This document shows, in pieces, positions 35,057 to 45,690 of a DNA stretch of 64,000 bases. The notes beneath the pieces were generated by a model, which was given only the letters and a program-made list of their open reading frames with translations, searched no databases and had not been told where the DNA came from. The stretch's first letter is position 1, and each line of letters opens with the position of its first letter. The translations under genes and the position numbers were made by a program. The stretch is from Jacaranda mimosifolia (Eukaryota; Streptophyta; Magnoliopsida; Lamiales; Bignoniaceae): the NCBI GenBank assembly GCA_018894105.1, contig CM032125.1:2666001-2730000 (forward strand). The letters are read 5' to 3'.

Positions 35057-36928
35057 ATGGCGGCTTATGCTGCTCTTTTTTCACTTGAACAAACCATAGA
35101 TAGATTACTACATCATCATAGTGATCAATATCCCATTTCTCCTCACGACAAACAACAACTTGTGCTTATCCACAACTTCATTACCTTGTTGCAATCTTTT
35201 CTTACAGATTTTCCAGAAAAAGCCAGCAGTTTGGAAGGGCGAATCAGGGATGTAACAACTGAAGCAGAAGATATTATTGAATTTGATATGTCCGATCAAA
35301 TTAAGCTATATCATATCTTGAAGTCGACTGAAGGACATGAAAATGTCAAGCGTTGGCTCATTTCTGATTTGAAAGAGTTGAAAAAAGTTACAAACAAAAT
35401 TGATTCAATCAGGGGAGAGGTGATGGAGATCATCAAGAATAGCACCAGAGCCAAAGATGTGCAACTCAGTACTGCGTATTCTTCTGTTGCTACTTCATCA
35501 ACAAGGCCAATTGCTCCCACCAACAAAGATCCCATGGTTGGTTTTGGCGACGACTTGGTGGCAATAAAGTTAAGACTCCGAGGAGAATCACGAAATCTTG
35601 AATTTATCCCAATTTTCGGCATGGGAGGCATTGGCAAGACTACTCTTGCTAGAAATGCCTACGATGATCTATCAACCGTGGAACATTTTGATATTCGTGC
35701 TTGGGTTACAGTATCACAAGATTATACTGCACAAGAAATTCTCTCAAGCCTCCTTGCTTCCATGAAAGCAAAAGGATCTGAAGGAAGAATTCAATCAATT
35801 GCACAGGATGTGTACCAACACTTAAAATATAGGAGGTATCTTATTGTAATAGATGATATATGGAGTACAAAGGCATGGGATGATGTAAAGGTGGCATTTC
35901 CTAATGACCAGACTAAAAGTCGAATCATATTAACCACAAGGCTATCCCAGGTGGCTGCTTATCCCGGCCCTTCCAGCCCTATTCATGCGATGTGTTTCAT
36001 GGATGCTAATCAAAGTTGGAATTTGCTTCAGCAGAAGGTGTTTCCACTAAAAAACTGTCCTCCTGAATTGGAAACTATTGGAAAGACAATTGCAACGAGC
36101 TGTGGAGGACTTCCCCTTGCAATTGTCCTGATAGCAGGGCTCCTGTCCACGGTCACTAGGACTCAAGCTTCTTGGGAGAATATTGCAGAAAATATAAATT
36201 TAGCTATTAGTAGTGCAAATGGTGAGCAGTGTGCAAGGATACTATCATTGAGTTACACTCACTTGCCTCATCATTTGAGACCATGTTTCCTATATATGGG
36301 AGGCTTTCCAGAAGATCATGAGATCCGTGCCTCGAAACTCATCAAATTATGGGTGGCTGAAGATTTTTCAAAGCAAAGTGGATCAAAAAGCTTAGAAGAG
36401 GTTGCAGAAGAGTATTTGGAAGATCTTGTGAAGAGAAGTCTGATTTTGGTAATGAGGAGGAAGTCCAATGACAAAATCAGAAGTTGCAGCGTCCATGATC
36501 TGGTGCGGGACTTATGCATAAGAAAAGCACAGGAAGAGATATTTCATCTAAATGTGCAGTATGCTGGGAAGGTTCATCTAGAAAGCATAAAAAGCCAGCG
36601 TCGCGTAACTATTTCTCATTCTGATATGCATCACCTTGAAAACATTTCTGGCTCCTCCATCCGCACTATTATATGTTTCAACCATGATGGAAGTTCACCG
36701 CGTCCCTTTGGAAATTCTAGATTGCTGAGGATATTGGATATGGTACCTAGAATTGAATCTGGATCAGTAAGGGGCATAGGAACCATGCTCCCTGCTGAAG
36801 TATTTGAGCTATTTCATTTAAGGTACCTTGCTTTCAGTTGCATCAATTACAGTTTCAATCAATTTGTTATTCCTCCATCCATATTAAACCTTCAGAATCT
36901 TCAAACCTTATTGCATATAATCATATAA
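35057..36928 (+). CDS. CC-NB-ARC disease-resistance protein (R1-type NLR) with truncated LRR
   Basis: 623 residues, single exon. Residues 1-125 form an Rx-type coiled coil with the T-E-A-E-D-I-I-E-F segment at 68-76. NB-ARC motifs are complete: P-loop G-M-G-G-I-G-K-T-T (188-196), RNBS-A F-D-I-R-A-W-V (211-217), kinase-2 Y-L-I-V-I-D-D-I-W (261-269), RNBS-B R-I-I-L-T-T-R (289-295), G-L-P-L (351-354), RNBS-D C-F-L-Y-M-G-G-F-P-E-D (410-420) and V-H-D at 479-481 in place of the usual M-H-D. Only the first LRR-like segments follow (about 555-617), after which the frame ends L-H-I-I-I. Related R1-type proteins are usually near 850-900 residues, so most of the LRR is gone. NLRs are cytoplasmic immune receptors, and the LRR normally gives specificity and autoinhibition. 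The long intact frame suggests recent truncation or use as a short form. I see no LRR resumption downstream. Confidence 0.9.
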   Translation: MAAYAALFSLEQTIDRLLHHHSDQYPISPHDKQQLVLIHNFITLLQSFLTDFPEKASSLEGRIRDVTTEAEDIIEFDMSDQIKLYHILKSTEGHENVKRWLISDLKELKKVTNKIDSIRGEVMEIIKNSTRAKDVQLSTAYSSVATSSTRPIAPTNKDPMVGFGDDLVAIKLRLRGESRNLEFIPIFGMGGIGKTTLARNAYDDLSTVEHFDIRAWVTVSQDYTAQEILSSLLASMKAKGSEGRIQSIAQDVYQHLKYRRYLIVIDDIWSTKAWDDVKVAFPNDQTKSRIILTTRLSQVAAYPGPSSPIHAMCFMDANQSWNLLQQKVFPLKNCPPELETIGKTIATSCGGLPLAIVLIAGLLSTVTRTQASWENIAENINLAISSANGEQCARILSLSYTHLPHHLRPCFLYMGGFPEDHEIRASKLIKLWVAEDFSKQSGSKSLEEVAEEYLEDLVKRSLILVMRRKSNDKIRSCSVHDLVRDLCIRKAQEEIFHLNVQYAGKVHLESIKSQRRVTISHSDMHHLENISGSSIRTIICFNHDGSSPRPFGNSRLLRILDMVPRIESGSVRGIGTMLPAEVFELFHLRYLAFSCINYSFNQFVIPPSILNLQNLQTLLHIII

Positions 36929-38920
36929 TTTAACTATAGAACATAATTAAATTAAATTTATTTTTTATTAAACTTGTAGAAAATAATAATTATTTGATGA
37001 AATTAATTATATCAAATCTTTCTACCTAACAAATGTATATGTACCACATTCATCACCTTGAAATTTGTCTTTTTATCAACCTATGAAAGTTTGTTCTTGT
37101 CAAAGTAATAATTACAACATTACAATTAATTGAATTACGCATTTTCAACTTAACAAATGTATATACATCATATTTAATACATATATTAATGTCATAGAAA
37201 ATAGCAATTAAATTAAAATTAATTGTCATATCAAATCAATGGTTTGAGGGAATACAATACAGAGAGATTGTTTATTACCCTAAAAACTCCTAAGGAAAAA
37301 CAAAAGGAAAAAAAGGAAGATGAAGAAATTTTTTTAAAATATAATGGTGAAATTTATTGTATTTTTCTCTTGCATAAAACCGTCAATTGAAGGGCTCAAG
37401 AAAAAATTCACTGACATAGATGTACAGGAAGATTTTGGCTTCACACTACAAAGAACAAGGGCCATGTATGACTTCCTTAATAGAAGCTTCATTACAAAAT
37501 CTTCTTTTTTGTGGAAACTAATAGTATCATTTTTTATGAAATGAATGCTTTGCTATTGCAGTATGCTTTACGGAAGTTGTATCATAAAAACCCAAGAATC
37601 CTACATTTTTTATTTACAGTACAACATGTGGTCCTTGTAGGCCCTTAAAACCAATGCTTAGCAACATATATATCTCATTACAAAGTGAAGAGAAACTTAG
37701 TCATAGGCTCCTAGGCTATAATCATAGTAACTATTTTATTGTGCAAGTTTTGCTAATTTCTCATTACATAAATGTTTATTTTGCTCTTAAACGTGAACAC
37801 AAATATGATTGGAATGGTTTTCTTCAAATATTACAAAAAAGAAAAAAAAATTACAATAAGAGATTCTTTGGTTCCAAAAATTTAAGAAACAATGGATTCC
37901 TGAAGGAGATAGGATACATTTATATCCTCCAAGATACCAAAAAGTAAATCATAAAAAATTTTCTACTTGATGTTCACAGTTTCTATTTTGGCTTGGTAAG
38001 AACTTTTAAAGATGATGAAACAACACAGAGAAAGAGATTAATTGGAAAAAAAAATTAGAAATTCAAAGACGTGAGAACAAATGGTGAGTTTGCTAGATTC
38101 TATTTATGGTCGAATTATTACAATTCTCGACCTTCTATTTTATCTTGATTGATGCAGCACATAAATATCAAATTAATTCATTGGAATTAAAATATTTAAG
38201 TATCATTGTTCTTCTTCACTTGCAAGTACATCTTCATTTTCTAAAATTTTGAAATGATATCATCAATCTTCATTGTGTTGAGGACTTGATTAATTTTTAT
38301 ACAATATATCATTGATCTTAAGATCCAGTAGCATGAAATTGGTAAATAGGAAAAACTTTTTATACATGTTTATGAGGGCACTTGGCTTCATTTTGTGATA
38401 AATTTCATCTCGCCTTTGTATGGGTAGCACAATTTATTCCTTATATAATGAATTCAAGTCATTCTAAATTTAAGCTATATATATATATATATTATTGTAC
38501 AGTCTTTTTGATCAAATTAGATATTCTCGATGTTAGGGGAAAAATATGGACAAAAATTGTTGTTTATAGGAAAATTTTAAATAATGCCACAGGTACTCAC
38601 ATTATTTATTTGTTAAGTTATATATTACATATTCCTATTAAAAAAAGAGCTAAACTTATATTTCTTAGTAGGATACACGTCACATAGACAATGTAATATG
38701 GACCATACCATAAGACTCAAACATCTAAATGTAAGTAAATACAAAAGTTTATACAATTTTTTCAATTACTACCGAAATCCTTATATTTTATACTTCAATA
38801 TGTGCACTTAGTTCTACATTTTCGTCATTTAGTTTAATGAATGGTAGCTGTGATATCAATTTTATTGGATGCTTGATTTTAAACTTTTTGTTAACTGAAT
38901 TCTTTAGATTTTAATATACT
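36929..38920. other. AT-rich DNA downstream of the NLR
   Basis: No LRR sequence resumes. A short open stretch near 37380-37500 (S-I-E-G-L-K-K-K-F-T-D-I-D) has balanced composition but no family I recognise, and it has no convincing gene structure. The rest is non-coding. Confidence 0.45.
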
Positions 38921-39276
38921 TTCTATATATATATATATAAGTTTTCATTAAAGTTGATAACCATGAAACACTACGACTTGCAAAGTATATAGTTATATAC
39001 TTTTATTGATCAACATTTTAATTATATTTTGCTAAGAGACTATGAAATTTTTTATATGCACTAGATATGAATTACTTAAGAGATATATTGTGATTAACTC
39101 TATTTATTCTCCATCGTTGTGATGATTTCAAATGACAATTTCTTTATTTTTGATCTTTTTTGGTTTTGTTAATTTGTTAAGCATATTAATTAAATATAAA
39201 TAAGAAGCACAATTCATAAAATAAATAAATATAAAAATTAATAAGCCACGTGCAACACACGTGGGCATTTTTCTAG
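38921..39276 (+). mobile_element. Candidate small non-autonomous Helitron
   Basis: The 3' end reads gccacgtgcaacacacgtgggc (a hairpin of about 8-bp stems), then atttttCTAG, followed by T. Hairpin, short spacer and CTAG before a T are the Helitron 3' signature. The 5' end is proposed at tctatatatatatatataag (38921) because it begins TC and faces the 3' end, but it is less certain. The interior is AT-rich and has no Rep/helicase. Confidence 0.6.
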
Positions 39277-39514
39277 TTATTCAAAAAATAGCAAATCCTA
39301 AAAAAAAAAAAAAACTAATCTCTTAGTAGTTCATCAGTAACTCATCCAATATCATTTAACATCTAAAAACTTACCACATAAAATGCGTGCATGTCAAAAT
39401 ATCAACATTACCCTCCGTCCACCTAACCTAAAATTTATAACTGAATTAAATACATGCATATAGAAATATAGGGATCAATAAATAAAAATTGAAATGAAAA
39501 CCATAAATGATGAT
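39277..39514. other. Spacer between Helitron and solo LTR
   Basis: Non-coding. The final five bases (atgat, 39510-39514) are the left target duplication of the solo LTR. Confidence 0.5.
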
Positions 39515-42292
39515 TGTAACGATCCCAAAATTTTATATATTTGTTAAATTATTATTTATTATTTTATCAGGTAAATTTAGTTATTCGATTAAAATTTTGA
39601 ATTATTTAATCATGATAAAAATTATATAAGATTCAATTTATATTTTTATAAGATTTTGAAATCAAAAATGCATTTTATTTATTTTGGGAATTAAATTGAG
39701 AGATTAAAAAAAAAAAAGAATAATAATTAAATGATGAACAGTAGCCGAGCATGTTGCCCATGCTTCCTATCAATTCACATTTAATGCCAATTTTGACTTT
39801 TCTTTTTCTTTTCTTCCTTTTTCCTTTATTTTCTTTATTCTTCCTCCCATTTTCTTTCTTCCTTCACTATTTTCTTCTTCCTCCAACCGATCACTAAGCT
39901 TCACCACTAAGCTTCATCTATTCATCATACCTTACCACCACCTCCCTCACCATTTTCAGGCCACAAAACCGCAGCCATGCAAGATGGTTAACGGTGGTCG
40001 GAGAAGCAACGGAAAGAAAACTCATTTCCTTGGTTAACTTTCGATACTCATCCCCAAGCCCCGAAACTTGCAACGAAAGATATGGTTGTGTAGCTGGAGA
40101 ATAGGAGAAGCAGAATATAAGGTTTCTCGGAAATTTTGGGGACGGACGGCGGTGAACGGAGCAAAACAGTGGCGGTGGAGCAAGATGACTTTTGGGGCTG
40201 TTTTGGTGTTTTCCGGCAAATAGGAGCGATATAACTAAAAACTAACCGGAGATTATCGTTCAAGAGAGTGTAAGGAAGAGAACAGTGTAAAGTTACCATA
40301 TACTGGCGGCGGTGGACGGTGGCGGCGCAGCGGCGGTGATTGGACAGTTTTTCTGCTCGTTCCAACGGTCGTGACGGTATAGTTCATTTTCGAATCCGGG
40401 CATTAGTTAGTGAGTTATGAATTTTGCTAGATTTTAATAATTGATTTTTAGGTATTATATATATATATATTCATGCAAGGTATATGTATGAGTTAAGATA
40501 ATAAGTAATTTAATTATGGATTTTAGGTTGTGTTATTATATTATTATGTATTACATATATGTATAGGAATTTTAGATTTTGATTTCATATTAATAAAGTT
40601 TGGAGATAATTGTTAAATTAAGCATGAAATATTATGAAATTGGAGGTTGAATTGAGATTTTGTAAGATTTAATTAGTGACATTTTGTGGGTTTGAGCTAA
40701 TTATAGATTATTATAAAATAGAATTTTAAGATTTTAAATCTTAAATTGTTAATAGTTGATAAGATTAAGTTAGTTTGATTGGTTTATAAAAATTTGGACT
40801 TAAATAAGATTTATTTGGTAATTTATGAAAATATTAAGATTTGATAACAAATAAGGTTAGTAGAATCGATCGAACTTTAATTATGAATTATTTTGTGAAT
40901 TAGGTGATGGAGATTTGATTGGTGGTGAGCAATAGCTATATATTTGACTCACTGGATATAAGGTGAGGATCTATCCCTCTTGGTACTCGTTATACCTATG
41001 AGGCTCTGCCAATTTGGCACCCTATTGAGCTATCTGTTATTGAAATTAACCTCTGTGTGGGTTTACTGTTTCTGTATGTTACTCAGAACCGTGCTTGGAT
41101 TTTATTTGTTATTTGATTCTGTTCTGAATACCCCTGTGTGGGTTATATATGTTCTGTATCTATTTTTGTATGTTCTGGCGTCCATAATTATATTTGTTAT
41201 CTGTTCTGATCTGATTTGTATCTATTGCCTTGTTGGCATTTCTGTTATCTGATCTGTATTTTGGCCATGTTGGCATATCTGTATCTGTTATTGTTATCTG
41301 TTGCCTGATAGCCATTGTTTCTGTCTGCTATGATCTGTTCTGTCTGAAACTGGCAATGTGCTAGGGACTTTCCCCTGGGCATCTGCATAAGCGGTAATTC
41401 TGTTATTTGTATGGTGATTATGAGGCCAAGGGCCGATCCGGGCGATATGTTTGGTTATATAAGGCACGCTTGGGACTTTCCCCTTGGTATCTCTGGCATG
41501 CTTGGGACTTTCCCCTTGGTGTTGGTGGTACGCTAGGGACTTCCCCTGGGTATTGATGGTGCTCTAGGGACTTTTCCCTGGGCATCGACGGTGCGCTATA
41601 CAGCTCGTATGGGCATCTGCCATATACCAAGCTGTTATGCTTAGGTGATATGTTTGTCTGGTATAAGGTGAATCGGCAATGCACGTCTTAGACTATCCTT
41701 TGAGTGCATCTGTTTTGGGTTTGATTTGTTTGATTGTTTCTGTCTATTTGACATCTGATCTTGGAGCGATAAGGTAGGAGAGTTTCCTGTTTGCTTTTCA
41801 GTACTATCTGTTTATGTATCTGTTTGATCTGTTCTTTTGTATTATGATTTGTCAAGTCAAATCATTCTCGATAAATCCCTTCTGCATTCCTCACTAAGTC
41901 TTTGGACTTACCTCCCTACATTCTATGATATCAAACAGGGAGGAGATGGTTCGAGATGGATCTGGGAAGAAATGTATTTGATTTCATTTTGAAGATTGTA
42001 CAGAACATAAGTTATGATGTATTGTATTAGGAAGGAAACCTTAGAGATGTTGTGATATGTATGATTGTAATTATAAGGTTTTAATGTGTTATGCAGTAAG
42101 ATATTAATATTATGAAGTTTAGTAGGTGTTTATTTTGAAAATTTTGGTTTGGAATTGATTGATGAGATTGAATGTCATTTTAGAATGTGTGAAATGAACT
42201 TATGGGCCTTTTGTTAGATTGCGACTTTGATATTTAAGATTAAATCTGTGTGGTGCCTTGACTGAGGTGTCGTCCTGAGGAGGGGTGCTACA
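39515..42292 (+). repeat. Gypsy-family solo LTR, copy B
   Basis: Begins TGTAACGATCCCAAAATTTT and ends GAGGAGGGGTGCTACA, 2,778 bp. A perfect 5-bp target duplication (atgat) lies at 39510-39514 and 42293-42297. There is no polypurine tract before it and no internal region after it, so it is a solo LTR left by LTR-LTR recombination. It is shorter than copies A and D because of deletions in the central AT-rich part. It carries four minisatellite units at 41466-41592. Confidence 0.93.
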
Positions 42293-42406
42293 ATGATAAT
42301 TACAAAAGAATTCCTTTTTCCCACCAATATTTGAATTACAACCCAAAAAAACTATTTCTCTTCATTCTTCTGAGGCAACTCTAATTTGATCTCTTCATAA
42401 ACCAAT

Positions 42407-42655
42407 TCATCTTAGCACAACATTCTCAACATCATCCTTAGCACAATGAGGTTGATGAAGCCTATCGCAATCCATGCTATGAGAACATACCAATTCCAAG
42501 TCCATCCTTTCTTCGTCGTCATATGTCCATGGACACGGCCAGCACTCGTCCCAATTCTTGATATTCTTCAACTTCTCAATGAGGTCTTGTGGAAGCGATA
42601 TGTGTGGGTTTACACCATACTTCTCACGACCCGTTTCTTCTCTTGGCAATGCCAT
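42407..42655 (-). CDS. Small unrecognised protein, first of a related pair
   Basis: 82 residues, starting at the ATG at 42655. It contains D-L-I-E-K-L-K-N-I, then N-W-D-E-C-W-P-C-P-W-T-Y-D-D-E-E at about residues 24-50, and a cysteine/histidine-rich end. A second minus-strand frame at 44110-43940 has the same core (D-L-I-E-M-L-E-N-I, W-D-E-W, C-P-W-T-F-D-E-E). The shared pattern, spread over two loci with different flanks, argues for real coding. A TATA-type sequence lies at about 42746-42757, some 90 bases upstream on the coding strand. I do not recognise the family and propose no function. Introns could extend it. Confidence 0.45.
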   Translation of the reverse strand: MALPREETGREKYGVNPHISLPQDLIEKLKNIKNWDECWPCPWTYDDEERMDLELVCSHSMDCDRLHQPHCAKDDVENVVLR

Positions 42656-43939
42656 TCTGGTCGACTCTTCTTTCTTTCAACACAAAAAAGAATTTAAAGA
42701 TATGTTTGTGTTTCTTGTATGTGCTCTATTTTTTTGGTTCTCTTATATATACACACACATACAAGAGTCTAAGTCAGTTACAAAATCCAGATTATGGATG
42801 CTATACTACAAGGGAGATGGTTTGAATTTGTGTATATTTAGGAAATATATGCAAGTAAGGCATGTGTGTATTGTCCCGTAACTTACTGTTTAAGTATATA
42901 TGGCAAGTGTGATGGCATATTTCCTAACTAATTCCTCATCAAATCAGGTTAATGCTATTCTGACTTTGCCTGTTCTATACATGCCAAGATTTTGACTGAT
43001 TTCCTACTGTATGGAAGATTCTCTCACTTAAATTTCATATTTGAATCCAAAACAATGAGGTGAGTAAAATCAATGAAAAATATCAACAAGAAATAAAATG
43101 CATGATTCTCAAATATCTCATTCAAATGTAACCAAAAACCAAATGGAGGGAAAACTACTTAAATCTCATCTCCAGTTGCGAGTGATCTGTGTCGATTCGT
43201 GTAATTTTCTGAGATTAATTAGGGTGGAAGTTGGCAAGTTGCTGCTATTTTCTTGTAAGATTTGATAAATTCCTCAGTCTTTGTCTGCAGCAATAATAAG
43301 GAAAGTAGATAAGGACGATATGCATATAAGATGGAAATTAACTGAATAAGTTTAGCAGCAGACAACTTTCAAAGACTATGGAATAGAAGGAAGGAATTTT
43401 GACACTAATAACGTCTATGTATGGAAAACCAGTTTGGGTCCTTTATTCTATTCTATGTTTATCTCTTACTGTAATTTTATGAATATACGTTAAGTGTATT
43501 GAAGTCAGGACTGATAGAATTTGAGACAGAGACTGAAAACTTTAGGACAAGGGAGCAACGGAAGTGGAATAATTTTAGTATCAATTTTCCGGCAAACGCT
43601 CTTAAAGGGCTTCCAAAAAACAGATACGAAATCAACAATAAACATCCAAATTTTTTTGTTTCAAAAAAAAAAAAAATTTAACAGGGTTAATTGAGTTACT
43701 GAACAAGAAGAATGCAGCTCACCTCTTAAGAATACATCGCCAACCCCTTGAGAATATCTACAAATCCAAACAACAAGATTCAAAACATAAACAAATGAAA
43801 CAAAAAGACAATGCTGAAAGACACAAAACATTATTGTTCATTCTTGTTCATGGATTTCAGGGAGCTCTTTGATTCATCCTAAGCTCGTACATGATCTTCC
43901 CAACTCCCAAGTACTAGAATGTAAGATGCACCATCTTCT
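42656..43939. other. Spacer between the two small related ORFs
   Basis: Contains the presumed upstream region of the first small ORF (TATA-type sequence near 42750) and then AT-rich DNA with a poly-A run near 43664-43677. No other gene is supported. Confidence 0.4.
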
Positions 43940-44110
43940 TCAGGAAGTTGGCAGCAGAAGTTGGCCAAGAACACCAACCCACCACATCTGCTCCTCATCA
44001 AATGTCCAAGGGCAACTCCACTCATCCCAGTGACTGATATTCTCCAACATCTCGATCAAATCATATAGAAGCGCAACATGAGAATATCCATCACCATCCG
44101 TCGTCTCCAT
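43940..44110 (-). CDS. Small unrecognised protein, second of the related pair
   Basis: 56 residues from the ATG at 44110 to the TGA at 43940. The core D-L-I-E-M-L-E-N-I, H-W-D-E-W, C-P-W-T-F-D-E-E (about residues 17-40) aligns with the 82-residue frame at 42655-42407, but the C-terminal part is different and shorter. The shared tryptophan/acidic block suggests tandem duplication followed by divergence, or one decayed member. Function unknown. It is short, so confidence rests on the paralogy. Confidence 0.4.
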   Translation of the reverse strand: METTDGDGYSHVALLYDLIEMLENISHWDEWSCPWTFDEEQMWWVGVLGQLLLPTS

Positions 44111-44980
44111 TGGTTAGCACCAGCAACTCCACAGTTGTTTTCAAGCAAAAAATGGAGACGTCTTCTTTAGTTTCTCCATCCTTGCTTTAATTCCATTAAA
44201 TAACTCCGTATCATGTAATGGAAGCCTATCCCAAGGGGAAAACGACAACAGAGATAACAAAAGATGCGTATATTTTGGTAAGTGGGGATATGCATGGTAC
44301 TATATTCGTGGCTACTCAAAAGGGGGCAATGGTACAGTAAATCAGGTAAGCTGGCCAATGACGGTGTCTATAATTACTTTTTGTCATTTTAAGACCTGCA
44401 TGTGTTTATTGCTTGTAAATTGAATATGCACAAGTTTTATTACTGTAATCTCTGGATGGATTGTCAACACCAGAAAAGTTGATGAATGCTGATATTGAGA
44501 TTTGAAAATGTTAAAATAAATACATTGTTGCAGCATTTGTTGCATATGATTTCACATGCTCATTTCAGGCTGGAAATCCATGTCCGCACTTCTATTTTCT
44601 TGGCTTAATAATCTATCCTAACATAAAGACATTCACAAGGAAAATTTCATTAAGTCAATAAAGGAATTAAAAATCATAAGGATTAGCCTAAATTTGGTTG
44701 GGAAAAATTACACCAATTCTATAAGCAAACACATATTATACATACACTTTACAAGTTGTTGATCTTTGAGATTTGGATAAAACTTAGATTTGAAGGCTCC
44801 AAGTGAAAAATACTTGATTCCTTTCATCAATTACTAAAATCCTACAACTTAATTTGAAATAAGACCATCAGGAAAAGAGCAGCATTTAGTAGGATTTTTC
44901 CCACAAACATCTTTATTATCTCATAAAAGTACTACTTTGGTCTTCCCTTTTTCCCAGTACATAGTAATGATTTAACCAGT
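44111..44980. other. Intergenic DNA
   Basis: AT-rich. No coding or repeat end recognised. Confidence 0.4.
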
Positions 44981-45316
44981 TTGGATCCTCCGTTTCATTC
45001 TATGTTTCATCTCCTATTTTATTTCATAAATGCATGCCAATTGTATTAAATATTTCCTTATAAAAATAATTGATTTGAAAATAGATATACTTGGCTAGTT
45101 TAGATCTTCTATTCCATTACATAGATGTATGACACGTGTTTTAGATAGTTCCTTATAAAAATAATTAATGAGAATTAAATATACTGGCATATATACATCA
45201 TATTGGAATAGGAGATGAAGCAAAGAATGAAATAGAGGATCCAAAATGAAATTTGACATGTATTCAGTAAATTAGAATAGGAGATGAAATATAAAATAAA
45301 ATAGAAAATCCAAAGT
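44981..45316. mobile_element. Compound MITE (nested inverted repeats)
   Basis: The left arm ttggatcctccgtttcattc...catctcctattt is inverted at 45203-45243 (gaataggagatga...gaggatccaaa). A second, outer right arm (ggagatgaaatataaaat... aaaatccaaag) lies at about 45278-45316, and a second left arm (ctagtttagatcttctattcc) at about 45095. Two left and two right arms suggest one copy inserted in, or duplicated within, another. A half copy lies at 34060. Confidence 0.6.
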
Positions 45317-45690
45317 GTGATTTAACACCATTTTTTAATGATAAACTCTCCATCAACTTCACCATACTTGGGGGTAATGTCTCAATTTACCTTAAACCAT
45401 CCATAGGAGGGGGGTTCCATTTCAACACTTCATGATCTTGAACCCTAGAAAGTTTAAAAGCTTGAGCCTTAAGTTGGTGAAGTGCAAGTCTTTTTGCTGT
45501 TTGGGATGTTTGTCGTGCATCAGGTTGAAAGCAAAAATAGCAGACTTGGTTCTGGGTTTTCCACATAAGATTCATGGTCACAAAACAAAACATAGCAAAT
45601 TCTTCTGCACAATTTGAGGGTGGACAAATTGCAGGATAATTCTTGAGCACCATTTCAATTCATTGTTGAATAGAAAGGTTGGAGATATCA
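45317..45690 (-). pseudogene. LINE remnant, RNase H-proximal part
   Basis: Minus-strand frame 45653-45387 ends with L-K-W-N-P-P-P-M-D-G-L-R, the linker that precedes the RNase H-like domain in many plant L1 elements. It continues, across the solo LTR, the LINE piece at 48486-49036. No poly-A tail remains. Confidence 0.65.

Noticed and set aside
37344..38687. Several short plus-strand frames downstream of the NLR as possible LRR continuation or a new gene
   Set aside because: No leucine-rich repeat spacing, no splice-linked exon chain, and strongly AT-biased codons.
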